Shown: positions 6,644 to 15,592 of the stretch, one piece after another
How positions within the stretch are numbered: the first letter of the stretch is position 1
Layout: each line of letters opens with the position of its first letter
NCBI RefSeq assembly: GCF_024721995.1
Contig: NZ_JANQBC010000005.1
Span: 62,001 to 126,000 of the forward strand
Direction: 5' to 3'
Source of the DNA: Paenibacillus radicibacter
Lineage (GTDB): Bacteria > Bacillota > Bacilli > Paenibacillales > NBRC-103111
Length of the DNA: 64,000 bases
Position numbers and translations under genes: made by a program
The notes under the pieces: generated by a model
What the model saw: the letters and a program-made list of their open reading frames with translations, nothing else
What the model was told of the DNA's origin: nothing
Database searches by the model: none

Positions 6644-7030
6644 ATGAAAGAATTACAGGCATTTGCAAAACAGTATCAGCAGGAGATGGGATGGAGTATT
6701 AACACTGATAATTATGAAAGAAGTAGAGCCTCGCTTTTAGATAATTATATGTTACTAACTACTGAAGTTGCTGAAGTAGCGGAAGAACTACGAAAGGCAT
6801 TTAATCATACAAATGAATGTATTCGTAACGGTATGGATGAAGATACTTCTTTTCGATTAGCAAAGGAAAATATAAAAGAAGACCTAGGTAAAGAATTTGC
6901 AGACTGCTTAGCTTATATGATAAAAATCTCTAATTTTTTTGAAATAGATTTAGAGAAAAGTTTTTATTCAAAAATGGAAGAAGTTAAGAACAGAAAAAAC
7001 AAGGATATTAGTTTGAAAACAAATGATTAA
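6644..7030 (+). CDS. MazG-like nucleotide pyrophosphohydrolase
   Basis: A 128-residue all-helical protein of MazG-like type. The magnesium-binding pattern is visible: TTEVAEVAEELRK (ExxE) around residues 40-52 and KEFADCLAYMIKI (ExxxD) around residues 86-98. Members hydrolyse nucleoside triphosphates to monophosphates and pyrophosphate, cleaning nucleotide pools. AGGGGTG precedes the start. The gene is AT-richer than its neighbours and directly follows a tmRNA-end remnant, so it may be acquired. Its stop codon overlaps the stop of the convergent SGNH gene by four bases. Confidence 0.82.
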   Translation: MKELQAFAKQYQQEMGWSINTDNYERSRASLLDNYMLLTTEVAEVAEELRKAFNHTNECIRNGMDEDTSFRLAKENIKEDLGKEFADCLAYMIKISNFFEIDLEKSFYSKMEEVKNRKNKDISLKTND

Positions 7031-7665
7031 GGCATGAGATAGGGGATTAATCCCGTTGCGATAACGCGATGTCCTTGATCATTGGGGTGGATGGGCAGAG
7101 AGCCACTTAGTGCATCTTCAATTTTGCCATTACGATATCCATGAATAAGAAGTGCTTGTTTTCCTTCAAACCAGGCATGTGTAGGTGCGAGAATAGCACC
7201 AGAACTTCGGGCAAGCTCGCTCGTTAAACGGTTTAATTGTGCGATCGATTCAATTGCAAGCGGGCTATTTGGAAATGGATTGTATTGTGTGCAGATAATG
7301 ATACGGGCAGAGCATTCTTTATTAATTCGAGTTATTATGGCATGTATATTTCGACTATAGTTGGTTGCAATTTGCTGTACAGGTATGGGTTGTTGGATTC
7401 TAAGGGAAGACAGTGCGGCATTGGCTAAATCCACTCCCCCAATCCATATCGTCACAACATTAGATCCACGAATAATTGAGGAGCCTCGTCTGTTTATTGC
7501 ACTTAATAAATCAGTACTGGTCCATCCTGGCCGAGCTAATACATGCCCACTGATCCTATAGGAGTAGGCATTTAATGAAGATACTGCTAATAGTCGATAA
7601 GATTTTTCCATAGAAGAGGCATTTTCCCCAAAAGTAATAGAATCCCCAAGAGCTGTATAGATCAT
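7027..7665 (-). CDS. SGNH/GDSL-fold hydrolase-like protein, active site altered
   Basis: A 212-residue protein beginning with the block I motif YTALGDSITFG (nucleophile Ser) and ending with LPIHPNDQGH, the block V histidine region. It should be a lipase/esterase-type SGNH fold, without a signal peptide. Two expected catalytic positions differ: the block III GxND is IWIGGVD (Asn replaced by Val) and the Asp three residues before the block V His is Leu. Activity may therefore be reduced or changed. AGGTGGGTG precedes the ATG. It is monocistronic and convergent with the MazG-like gene. Confidence 0.78.
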   Translation of the reverse strand: MIYTALGDSITFGENASSMEKSYRLLAVSSLNAYSYRISGHVLARPGWTSTDLLSAINRRGSSIIRGSNVVTIWIGGVDLANAALSSLRIQQPIPVQQIATNYSRNIHAIITRINKECSARIIICTQYNPFPNSPLAIESIAQLNRLTSELARSSGAILAPTHAWFEGKQALLIHGYRNGKIEDALSGSLPIHPNDQGHRVIATGLIPYLMP

Positions 7666-7808
7666 AGGATATCACCCACCTAGCGATCAAATATTTGTTT
7701 GTTGCGTATTTACATATATAGTATTGAGATCTTGTACAGGTTGTGTGGACATTAACAATTAATGTTTCCATTTTATGTGGCATATTTTTGACGTAATTTA
7801 GAACACCA

Positions 7809-7863
7809 TTGACTTTACAAAATAGCATGTTACTATTTAACCGACAGGCAGTCGGTCGGTTAA
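7809..7863 (+). promoter_or_regulatory. Promoter with overlapping TetR operator
   Basis: TTGACT (7809-7814), 16 bases, TACTAT (7831-7836) is followed at once by the inverted repeat TTAACCGAC-N9-GTCGGTTAA (7837-7863). The operator sits on the transcription start, which fits repression by the TetR protein encoded 15 bases downstream. Confidence 0.75.
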
Positions 7864-7878
7864 AAAGGGAGGTATAAG

Positions 7879-8514
7879 ATGAGAGTTGTAAAAGAAGCCG
7901 AGGAACGTAGGAACGAAATACTTGATGCAGCGGATCAGCTTTTTGGTCAGAAAGGCTTTGACGGCACAAGTACCAACGATATTCTCGAAAAGGTCGGAAT
8001 TGCGCGGGGAACGCTGTATTATCACTTCAAGTCTAAGGAAGATATTATGAACGCGCTGATTGAGCGGTATAGTGTTCGTCTTTTAAGTGCGGCACAGAAA
8101 ATTGGCGTAGACAAGGGCATTTCTTTAAACGAGCGCATTATTGGCGTTGTAATGGCTCTGAACATAAGTGATGGAAGCAGTAAGGAAATTATGGAGCACA
8201 TTCACAAGCCGCAGAACGCGCTTATGCATCAGAAAATACAAAAGGTCATCATTAACGGCGTTCCTCCGATACTGACGGGAATAATCCGCGAGGGCATCCA
8301 GCAAGGATTGTTCAGTACGCCGTTCCCGTATGAATGCATGGAAATGGTTGTGGCATATATGAACACCGTTTTTGAGGATGATATGGTTGAAATGACGAAC
8401 GAGGAGCGCGCTTCACGCATGCATGCTTTTGTTTTTAACGTAGAAAGGCTGCTTGGTGCCGAAAGTGGAAGTCTAATGTCCGTCGTTATGCAGATGTTTG
8501 GCAGCAATGAATAA
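7879..8514 (+). CDS. TetR family regulator of the adjacent ABC exporter
   Basis: A 211-residue protein with a clear TetR helix-turn-helix at about residues 9-54 (ARGTLYYHFKSKEDIMNALI). The start is fixed by AGGGAGG 8 bases upstream. A strong palindrome overlies its promoter, implying autoregulation. It is followed after 42 bases by an FtsX-type permease and an ABC ATPase on the same strand, so the three genes probably form one operon. Codon and base use (frequent GCG, TCG, GGC together with A-rich stretches such as AAAATAAAA) differ from the flanking genes, suggesting transfer from a more distant Firmicute. Confidence 0.88.
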   Translation: MRVVKEAEERRNEILDAADQLFGQKGFDGTSTNDILEKVGIARGTLYYHFKSKEDIMNALIERYSVRLLSAAQKIGVDKGISLNERIIGVVMALNISDGSSKEIMEHIHKPQNALMHQKIQKVIINGVPPILTGIIREGIQQGLFSTPFPYECMEMVVAYMNTVFEDDMVEMTNEERASRMHAFVFNVERLLGAESGSLMSVVMQMFGSNE

Positions 8515-8556
8515 TTCGGGAAAATCGGTTAAAAAGCTTGGGAACAGAGGTGACTT

Positions 8557-10875
8557 ATGTATAACAGAATAATCCGTAATGACATTGTAAAGAGCAAAGC
8601 AATTACGCTGACAACAATCATATTTGTCGCTGCCTCAGCTATGCTTGTCTCTCTCGCGGCTATACTTATCGTCAATCTTTCGGGCGCGCTAGATACGCTT
8701 ATGAAACAAGCTAAAACTCCGCATTTTATGCAGATGCATTCGGGTGAAATTGATAATGCACGGCTTACATCTTTTGCGAAGCAAAATAACAATGTTGATG
8801 ATTTTCAGGTGATTGAATTTCTCAACATGGACGGTGCGCAGATTATTTTGGGCGATGGTTCGCTTGCAAGTAGTGTTCAGGATAATGGATTCAGCACACA
8901 GAGCGAAAAATTCGATTATCTTCTTGATCTTGACGGAAACATCATAAACGTAACCGACGGGGAGCTTTATGTTCCAATAAGCTATATGAGGGACAAAACC
9001 ACGAAGGTCGGTGATAAGGCCATAATAAGCGGAAAGGAATTTACTGTTGCGGGATTTCTTCGAGATTCGCAGATGAATTCCACGCTCTCCGCCTCAAAGA
9101 GATTTCTTGTCAGTAAAGATGATTATACGAAAATAAGAAAACTTGGAAGTACGGAGTATCTGATTGAGTTCAGATTAAAGGATTTGTCAGCGCTCGGCGC
9201 ATTTGAGACTGCTTATGCCTCCGCAGGACTTGAAGCGAACGGACCAACGGTTACATATAGACTTTTCAAAACGATGAACGCACTTTCAGACGGAATGATG
9301 ATTGCAGTTTTACTTCTTGTAAGCGGACTTGTCGTTGCAATCGCATTTATGTGCATACGCTTTACGCTCCTTGCGAAGATCGAAGACGATTACCGCGAAA
9401 TTGGCGTTATGAAGGCAATAGGGCTACGTGTTTCTGACATAAAAAAGATTTATCTTGCAAAATACGCAGCAATTGCGGCGGTAGGCAGTATTCTCGGTTT
9501 TGCACTTTCAATTATGTTCAAAGGCATGCTTCTTGAAAATATACGGCTTTATATGGGAGAAAGCGAAAATTCTTTTGTCGCCTTTATTTTCGGAATAATC
9601 GGTATAATCCTTGTATTCCTTGCAATTATTGCCTATGTAAGTGGAGTATTGAGACGCTTTCGGAAAATATCTGCTGCGGAAGCAATACGCTTTGGTATTT
9701 CACAAGAAAAAAACGCAGGTTCAAAGCTTTTTTGCCTGAGCAAAAACAGACTGCTTCCCACGAATATGTTTCTTGGTATCAAAGATGTTCTCGCAAGGAA
9801 AAGACTTTACGCGACAATGCTTGCGGTGCTAGTGATCTCGGCATTTATCATAATTGTTCCGCAGAATCTGTACAACACGATTTCCTCTAAAAGCTTTATT
9901 CAATATATGGGTGTTGGAAACTACGATATGCGCATTGATATTCAGCAGGCTGACAATATCACCGAAAAAGCAGCTGATATTATAAAAATGTTGAACAGCG
10001 ACAGTACCATTTCAAAATATGCTGTCCTTACAACAAAAACATTCAAAGCAAAAAAGGAAGATGGATCGGAGGAAAATATAAAAGTTGAACTCGGTGACCA
10101 TTCGATATTCCCAATAGAATATTCCGGGGGGAGAGCACCCTCTACAGAAAGCGAAATTGCACTTTCGGCTTTGAATGCCAATGAGCTGAGCAAAAAGATC
10201 GGCGATGTCATAACCCTAGTGATTGAGGGGAAAGAGAAAAATCTCAGGATAAGCGGAATTTATTCCGACATTACCAACGGCGGCAAAACCGCAAAGGCTG
10301 TTTTTACCGACAATTCGGCAGACATTATGTGGAGCATTATTTGCGCGAAGCTTTCGGATAAATCTCTTGTCAACGAAAGAACTTCGGAATATGCGGACAG
10401 ATTTGTTTTTGCAAAGATTTCAGACATTGATGAATTTGTTACACAGACATTCGGTTCGATAATAAACTCCGTCAAAAAAGCCTCCAGTGCCGCAATTGCC
10501 GTTGCGCTCATTATTACGGTATTGGTTACTTTGTTGTTTATGAAAATGCTTATCGCAAGAGACAAATATTCCATTGCCGTCATGAAAGCGTTTGGTTTTA
10601 CAAACTCGGATATTAAGACGCAGTATGTTTCGCGTTCGGTATTTGTTCTGATTGTTGGGATTGTCCTCGGCACGCTTCTGGCTAACACTCTCGGAGAGAT
10701 GCTTGCAGGTGCGGTTATATCCTCGTTTGGGGCGTCGACGTTTAAGTTTGCGGTCAATCCGCTTTCGGCATATCTGTTTAGTCCGTTAATGATGATAGGC
10801 TCGGTACTTATCGCAACAATAATTGGCACATCGGGCGCGGGACAAATAAAAATTTCTGAAAATATAAAGGAGTAG
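8557..10875 (+). CDS. ABC transporter permease with two FtsX domains
   Basis: The 772-residue membrane protein has an N-terminal transmembrane helix (about 14-40), a large extracytoplasmic region, a three-helix FtsX block (about 245-370) containing the coupling segment IGVMKAIGLRVSDIKKIYL, a fourth helix near 420-445, a second extracytoplasmic domain, and a C-terminal FtsX block (about 640-765) with the matching IAVMKAFGFTNSDIKTQY. This is the layout of permeases handling lipoproteins, peptides or antimicrobials. GAGGTG precedes the start. The ATPase gene follows 4 bases after the stop. The substrate is unknown; the TetR regulator suggests inducible export of a toxic compound. Confidence 0.88.
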   Translation: MYNRIIRNDIVKSKAITLTTIIFVAASAMLVSLAAILIVNLSGALDTLMKQAKTPHFMQMHSGEIDNARLTSFAKQNNNVDDFQVIEFLNMDGAQIILGDGSLASSVQDNGFSTQSEKFDYLLDLDGNIINVTDGELYVPISYMRDKTTKVGDKAIISGKEFTVAGFLRDSQMNSTLSASKRFLVSKDDYTKIRKLGSTEYLIEFRLKDLSALGAFETAYASAGLEANGPTVTYRLFKTMNALSDGMMIAVLLLVSGLVVAIAFMCIRFTLLAKIEDDYREIGVMKAIGLRVSDIKKIYLAKYAAIAAVGSILGFALSIMFKGMLLENIRLYMGESENSFVAFIFGIIGIILVFLAIIAYVSGVLRRFRKISAAEAIRFGISQEKNAGSKLFCLSKNRLLPTNMFLGIKDVLARKRLYATMLAVLVISAFIIIVPQNLYNTISSKSFIQYMGVGNYDMRIDIQQADNITEKAADIIKMLNSDSTISKYAVLTTKTFKAKKEDGSEENIKVELGDHSIFPIEYSGGRAPSTESEIALSALNANELSKKIGDVITLVIEGKEKNLRISGIYSDITNGGKTAKAVFTDNSADIMWSIICAKLSDKSLVNERTSEYADRFVFAKISDIDEFVTQTFGSIINSVKKASSAAIAVALIITVLVTLLFMKMLIARDKYSIAVMKAFGFTNSDIKTQYVSRSVFVLIVGIVLGTLLANTLGEMLAGAVISSFGASTFKFAVNPLSAYLFSPLMMIGSVLIATIIGTSGAGQIKISENIKE

Positions 10876-10879
10876 GCAT

Positions 10880-11638
10880 ATGAAGAAGATTATTATCGGT
10901 GATCATATTGTAAAATCTTTCGGCGAGGGCGATGAAAAGCGCAATATTCTCGATGGAGTGTCTGCCTACATAGACGAGGGCGAGTTCGTTGCGGTTATGG
11001 GACCTTCGGGATCGGGAAAATCAACGCTAATGTTTGCGCTAAGCGGAACGGATGGCATTAATGACGGAAAGGTCATTATTGACGGCAGGGATTTATCGGG
11101 GATCGGGGAGAATGAGCTTTCAGATATACGCAGAATAAAAATGGGATTTGTGTTCCAACAGCCGACTATGATGAAAAATTTGAATATTATGGACAACATC
11201 ATTCTTCCGTCCATGCGCGACAACAGAAAGAACGCCGCAAAAATTTCGGAGAAGGCAAGAGTGCTTATGAAAAGGGTAGGCATTAAGGAGCTTGAAAAGC
11301 GTGACATTACACAGGTTTCGGGAGGTCAACTTCAACGTGCGGGAATATGCCGAGCGCTTATGAACAACCCCAAAATAATCTTCGGCGATGAGCCGACGGG
11401 ATCGCTCAATTCACAATCTGCGCAGGATATTATGGACATATTTTCTGAAATTAACGTGGAGGGCACTGCGATTATGCTTGTAACTCATGATGCCAAGGTT
11501 GCTGCCCGGACGGAGCGTATTATGTTTATGCGCGACGGAACAATCGTAAGCGAACTGAAGCTTCCGAAGTTTGACGGGACGGATATGGATGGCAGGGTCG
11601 AGAAAGTAACGGTGAAAATGAGGGAAGTAGGAATATAA
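10880..11638 (+). CDS. ABC transporter ATP-binding protein (MacB/LolD type)
   Basis: A 252-residue ATPase with Walker A GPSGSGKS at residues 41-48, Q-loop FVFQQP, signature VSGGQLQRAG, Walker B IIFGDEPTG and the H-loop VTHD, so all catalytic elements are intact. It should power the FtsX-type permease encoded immediately upstream (4-base gap, GGAG site inside the end of the permease gene). The C-terminal extension after residue 225 is typical of this subfamily. The short region after it contains a TATAGTA-N9-TACTATA inverted repeat (about 11655-11677) between this gene and the response regulator. Confidence 0.92.
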   Translation: MKKIIIGDHIVKSFGEGDEKRNILDGVSAYIDEGEFVAVMGPSGSGKSTLMFALSGTDGINDGKVIIDGRDLSGIGENELSDIRRIKMGFVFQQPTMMKNLNIMDNIILPSMRDNRKNAAKISEKARVLMKRVGIKELEKRDITQVSGGQLQRAGICRALMNNPKIIFGDEPTGSLNSQSAQDIMDIFSEINVEGTAIMLVTHDAKVAARTERIMFMRDGTIVSELKLPKFDGTDMDGRVEKVTVKMREVGI

Positions 11639-11705
11639 TATCGGGGAATTTATTTATAGTATAATGTTATTACTATATAGGATGGAAAGTGGAAAGAGGG
11701 ATCGG

Positions 11706-12380
11706 ATGCCTACTATACTGGTTGCTGACGACGATGCGAACATTCGCGAACTGGTCTGTTTATTTCTACGCAATGATGGTTTCGAAACAGCCGAAGCCTC
11801 GGATGGCAAGGAAGCACTTGCGGTCTATGCCTCAACGCATATCGATCTTGTCGTGCTTGATATTATGATGCCGATTATGGATGGTTGGGAGTTATGCAAG
11901 GAGCTTCGAAGAAGCAATCCTGATCTTCCGTTGCTTATGCTAACTGCTAGAGGGGAAACATGGGAGAAAGTGAAGGGCTTCCAACTGGGGACGGATGATT
12001 ATTTAACGAAACCTTTCGATCCATTGGAATTGACGGTTCGTGTTAGGGCATTACTGAAACGATACCGGATTGGCTCCACGCAGGCGATTCGGTTAGGCAC
12101 CGTCATTCTTGATCGGCAGACCTATAAAGTGATGAAAGGGACGGAGCCGATTACTTTGCCGCTCAAGGAGTTTGAACTCCTTTATAAACTCGCTGGAACG
12201 CCTGGACAAATCTATACGCGTGAACAGTTGATTGATCAAATCTGGGGGATTGATTACGCCGGAGACGATCGAACGATAGACGTACATATTAAACGGCTGC
12301 GTGAAAGGTTCGCGACAACACCCGATTTTCGAATCGAAACGGTACGAGGGCTTGGCTACCGGCTTGAGGTGTACGAATGA
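11706..12380 (+). CDS. OmpR/PhoB-type response regulator
   Basis: A 224-residue regulator with an N-terminal receiver domain (acidic pair in VADDD near residue 8, phosphoacceptor Asp52 in VVLDIMMP, conserved Lys in LTKPFDP) and a C-terminal winged-helix domain (about 130-222, ending RTVRGLGYRLE). An in-frame ATG at 11664 would add 14 residues but lies in the probable -10 TATAAT at 11660-11665; ATG 11706, directly before PTILVADDD and behind AGAGGG, is preferred. It overlaps the kinase gene by four bases (ATGA), implying translational coupling. Confidence 0.92.
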   Translation: MPTILVADDDANIRELVCLFLRNDGFETAEASDGKEALAVYASTHIDLVVLDIMMPIMDGWELCKELRRSNPDLPLLMLTARGETWEKVKGFQLGTDDYLTKPFDPLELTVRVRALLKRYRIGSTQAIRLGTVILDRQTYKVMKGTEPITLPLKEFELLYKLAGTPGQIYTREQLIDQIWGIDYAGDDRTIDVHIKRLRERFATTPDFRIETVRGLGYRLEVYE

Positions 12381-13744
12381 TTAAATCTTTATATACACGC
12401 GTAGTCCTAATCTTTCTAGTCTCCGTGATTGGGGGTACTTTCATTGCTTTTTTTGTGGCAACTTGGGTATTTAAAGATCAATTGAACGAAAACTTGCGAA
12501 TTCCCTTACTTCACTTCGGACAGGATATCGCTAGGATCTACGAGACTTTACCATTACCTCAAGCAGACCAGTTCGTAAGTGGAATGAATCAGCTCAAATC
12601 TTATCATATTAGAGTTTACGACAATACGGGTGGCTTCCAATCTTACGGGACGCTTAACGGACAGAAATCTGTCACTGTGACTATGGAACAAGTAAAAGAA
12701 GTACTCGATGGTCAAGTTGTTCAAGTTAACCCGAGTGGAGTTACTACTATTCTTTTAGGGTTACCATTGAAAACTGAATTGGGAACAAAGGCGATGTTTG
12801 TAGAACCGATCTCCCCTCCTTCGGCTTCATTTATTAAAACGTGGATTTTGAACTTTACAACCTATTCGTTAGTAGCAGGAAGCCTCTTGATTGTGATTGC
12901 TGCCATATTTCTAGTAAGACCGATCAAAAAGCTTACAAAAGCGACTAGGAGAATTGCAGCTGGAGATTTCAACGTCAAGCTGAATATTAAGCAAACAGGA
13001 GAGCTAGGTACTTTGGCTCGGAGCTTCGAAGAAATGATGATTGATCTGCAGCAACTTGAGCAGATGCGTAGGGATTTTGTAACGAATGTGTCGCACGAAG
13101 TTCAATCGCCGCTCACCTCAATTTCCGGCTATGCGATTGCGCTTAAGAAAGAGGATATCACAGTTCATGATCGAAACCGTTATCTCGATATTATTATTAA
13201 TGAAGCCGAACGGATGTCCAAGATGAGTGATAGTCTGCTAAAGCTGAGTTTACTTGAATCACAGTCACAGCAGATGCGGGCGGTCACGCTCAGACTTGAT
13301 GAACAAATAAGACGAGTCATCGTTGCGATCCAGCCCCAATGGTCCGCCCGCAACATTCAATTCGAGCTTAACTTGAAGGCAGTTACACTAACAGCTGATC
13401 ATGACCAGCTCAATCAGGTATGGACCAATATACTCGGTAATAGTATCAAATTTTCCAAGGATGACGGCATTATTAAGGTCAGCATCAAGCAAGATATCAA
13501 TAACGTTACAGTTCGAATATCGGATAATGGCATAGGTATATCGCTAGAGGATCAGAAGCGTATATTCGATCGTTTTTTTAAGGCAGATCGTTCCCATAGT
13601 CGTAAATATGAAGGCAGTGGCATGGGACTTGCAATCGTCAAACAGATTGTATCCCTTCATCAAGGCGACATTCGAGTGGAAAGTGAACTAGGCCAAGGTA
13701 CGACCTTCATTATCACACTGCCAAACATAACGATGACAGAGTAA
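12377..13744 (+). CDS. Membrane sensor histidine kinase
   Basis: A 455-residue kinase with two membrane helices (about 7-30 and 163-185) enclosing a roughly 130-residue extracytoplasmic sensor region, a HAMP linker (about 186-236), the HisKA domain with His240 in SHEVQSPLTSISG, and an ATPase domain with the N-box (NILGNSIKFSKD near 351), DNGIGI and GSGMGLAIVK. It should phosphorylate the response regulator encoded just upstream. The ABC exporter upstream and the membrane-anchored hydrolase downstream are candidate targets, but a terminator separates the hydrolase and TetR controls the exporter, so the signal and regulon are unknown. Confidence 0.92.
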   Translation: MIKSLYTRVVLIFLVSVIGGTFIAFFVATWVFKDQLNENLRIPLLHFGQDIARIYETLPLPQADQFVSGMNQLKSYHIRVYDNTGGFQSYGTLNGQKSVTVTMEQVKEVLDGQVVQVNPSGVTTILLGLPLKTELGTKAMFVEPISPPSASFIKTWILNFTTYSLVAGSLLIVIAAIFLVRPIKKLTKATRRIAAGDFNVKLNIKQTGELGTLARSFEEMMIDLQQLEQMRRDFVTNVSHEVQSPLTSISGYAIALKKEDITVHDRNRYLDIIINEAERMSKMSDSLLKLSLLESQSQQMRAVTLRLDEQIRRVIVAIQPQWSARNIQFELNLKAVTLTADHDQLNQVWTNILGNSIKFSKDDGIIKVSIKQDINNVTVRISDNGIGISLEDQKRIFDRFFKADRSHSRKYEGSGMGLAIVKQIVSLHQGDIRVESELGQGTTFIITLPNITMTE

Positions 13745-13785
13745 GTAGCTCCATATTGTATCAATTGTAAATCCTTGTATTCTCT

Positions 13786-13838
13786 ATGCTGCAGCAACAT
13801 GTGCAAGCTTTCTTGCATGTGATGTCGCAGCATTTTTT
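13786..13838 (+). terminator. Intrinsic terminator after the two-component operon
   Basis: A long imperfect hairpin (ATGCTGC...ACATGTGCAAG / CTTGCATGT...GCAGCAT) is followed by six T at 13833-13838. Confidence 0.85.
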
Positions 13839-13955
13839 CGTTCGTTCATATTCAGTTCATATTCACGTCACGGGGAGTACATCTTCGTCATATATGCTTT
13901 CTTTAGCACCCCGTTATGGCTGCCTAAGATATAGATAAGACAGGAGAAGATATGA

Positions 13956-14960
13956 GTGAAAATACGAGAGATACTGAAATTGAAGTCGGAGACGACTACA
14001 AATGGAAAACCAACTAGTAAGCAGAAAAAATGGCTTATCATTTTACTTAAAGTATTAGCAATATTAGTTATAGCCGTCGTCGTATTTATAGCCACAGTTT
14101 TTATCGTTAATAAGATCAGCAGCAAGTCAGAGGAAGGGAAGATTATACCTTATGGTCAATCTGTAAAGGTAGATGGGAAAAACATGAATGTTCTGATTCA
14201 AGGACAAGGCAAAGAAACGATCGTGCTCCTTCCAGGTTATGGTACAGCAGCGCCAGCACTGGATTTTAAGCCGTTAATTGAAGAGTTATCTCCCTATTAT
14301 AAGGTTGTCATGGTTGAACCTTTTGGTTATGGATTAAGTGATGGAACCAAAAAAGAGCGAACGACAGAAAACATAGTAAGTGAAATTCATGAAGCGCTGC
14401 AGAGTCTTCATATTGACCGTTACATGCTAATGGGTCACTCCATTGCAGGTATTTACGGAATTGATTATGTCAATAAATATCCAACTGAAGTGAGCGCGTT
14501 TGTTGGGATTGATAGCAGTGTTCCAACGCAAGGCGGTATGGATGTTAAATTCCCAACGGGTAGCTTTAAACTTCTCAAACAATCAGGTTTCGGCAGATTG
14601 CTGTTTAAATTTGGTACTGATCCATATGCGGGACTGCCATATGATGATGAGACAAAAGAACAAATAAGAATGCTTTCTCTCAAAAACATGTATGAACCCA
14701 CTACATTAAATGAGATGGAACATATTTATTCTAATTTTGTAGCAGCTCAAAAATTAAAATTTCCCAAAAATCTCCCTCTTATCTTCTTTATTCAAGCGAA
14801 TAATACGGGTGTAGAAGGATGGATACCACTGCATGAAGAGCAGATAAAAGATTCTCTACATGGGAAAGTGATGACAATGGAAGGAAGTCATTATTTACAC
14901 CATACTAAATCCAAAGAAATCACTGAAAATCTCAGAAGATTTATGGAGGAAATTAAATAA
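13956..14960 (+). CDS. Membrane-anchored alpha/beta hydrolase
   Basis: A 334-residue protein with a basic N-terminus and one membrane helix (about residues 26-50), then an alpha/beta-hydrolase domain with the nucleophile elbow GHSIAG (Ser162), an oxyanion region LLPGYGTAAP and a C-terminal EGSHYLHH supplying His312. The catalytic domain should lie outside the membrane. The start is a GTG at 13956, 9 bases behind AGGAG. An ATG four bases earlier is closer to the site but its frame closes after 21 codons. The substrate is unknown; proteins of this type act on lipids or esters. It has its own terminator. Confidence 0.82.
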   Translation: MKIREILKLKSETTTNGKPTSKQKKWLIILLKVLAILVIAVVVFIATVFIVNKISSKSEEGKIIPYGQSVKVDGKNMNVLIQGQGKETIVLLPGYGTAAPALDFKPLIEELSPYYKVVMVEPFGYGLSDGTKKERTTENIVSEIHEALQSLHIDRYMLMGHSIAGIYGIDYVNKYPTEVSAFVGIDSSVPTQGGMDVKFPTGSFKLLKQSGFGRLLFKFGTDPYAGLPYDDETKEQIRMLSLKNMYEPTTLNEMEHIYSNFVAAQKLKFPKNLPLIFFIQANNTGVEGWIPLHEEQIKDSLHGKVMTMEGSHYLHHTKSKEITENLRRFMEEIK

Positions 14961-14980
14961 GATTATTTATGTATGAATGA

Positions 14981-15019
14981 AAATCCACAACCAATGAGGT
15001 TGTGGATTTTTGCTTTTTT
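14981..15019. terminator. Bidirectional intrinsic terminator
   Basis: AATCCACAACC-aatga-GGTTGTGGATT is followed by T-rich sequence, with an A-run on the other side. It lies between the convergent hydrolase and HxlR genes. Confidence 0.88.
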
Positions 15020-15045
15020 TCGATATGCATCTTTAAAATGCTCAA

Positions 15046-15390
15046 TTAATCCTTACTCCGGTGAAACTGTCCCGAAATGAATTTTTCTCCCCATTCGCAT
15101 AGCTGATCCAAGATCGCTTTGAGTGATTCTCCGATTTCGGTCATTTCATACACTACTTTTGGAGGTACTTGATTATAAACGGTCCTGAAGATGATTCCAT
15201 CGTCCTCTAATTCTCGAAGTTGCTGGGTTAACACTTTTTGTGTAATTCCAGGCATGGCTTTCTTAAGTTCGCTTGTTCGCTTCGGTCCATAGGACAAGTG
15301 GCAAAGAATCAGTGTTTTCCACTTGCCTCCGAGAACATCAAGTGTGGCTTCTGCGGGGATATTGTACGTGTGCTTCGGTTGTATTTCCAT
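15046..15390 (-). CDS. HxlR family winged-helix regulator
   Basis: A 114-residue protein with the HxlR signature: an N-terminal segment ending LDVLGGKWKTLILCHL and a winged helix with ITQKVLTQQLRELEDDGII. HxlR proteins respond to electrophiles, disulphide stress or small ligands and usually control a divergent gene. Here the divergent neighbour is an MFS transporter, with two direct repeats between them. The usual near-N-terminal cysteine of redox-sensing members is absent, so a ligand-binding mechanism is likelier. AGGAGGAG precedes the ATG. Confidence 0.88.
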   Translation of the reverse strand: MEIQPKHTYNIPAEATLDVLGGKWKTLILCHLSYGPKRTSELKKAMPGITQKVLTQQLRELEDDGIIFRTVYNQVPPKVVYEMTEIGESLKAILDQLCEWGEKFISGQFHRSKD

Positions 15391-15439
15391 GGGATCTCTC
15401 CTCCTGTCGATGCATGTAATTTAGAGCAAAAATACAGAT

Positions 15440-15475
15440 ACTTTTCGGTACCTATATAACTTTTTGGTACTTATA
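15440..15475. promoter_or_regulatory. Direct repeats, probable HxlR operator
   Basis: ACTTTTCGGTACCTATA (15440-15456) is repeated as ACTTTTTGGTACTTATA (15459-15475), 19 bases apart, in the divergent region between the HxlR gene and the MFS gene. The GGTAC cores are identical. Confidence 0.55.
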
Positions 15476-15592
15476 GCACAATATAGTGCGTTCTTCCCTA
15501 ATGTCATTATATGGAACATAATCTTCATATACCAGATTCAAATTTAAATAGCTGTGGAAACAAGGTGATACAGCTGAAAGGGGATGTTACAA

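Noticed and set aside
10260-10829. 189-codon open frame antisense to the FtsX permease
   Set aside because: Codon pattern and composition follow the sense gene; no start signal or family motif.
13952-14017. ATG-started 21-codon frame at the head of the alpha/beta hydrolase gene
   Set aside because: It is in a different frame and closes early; the GTG at 13956 gives the full membrane-anchored protein with good ribosome binding site spacing.
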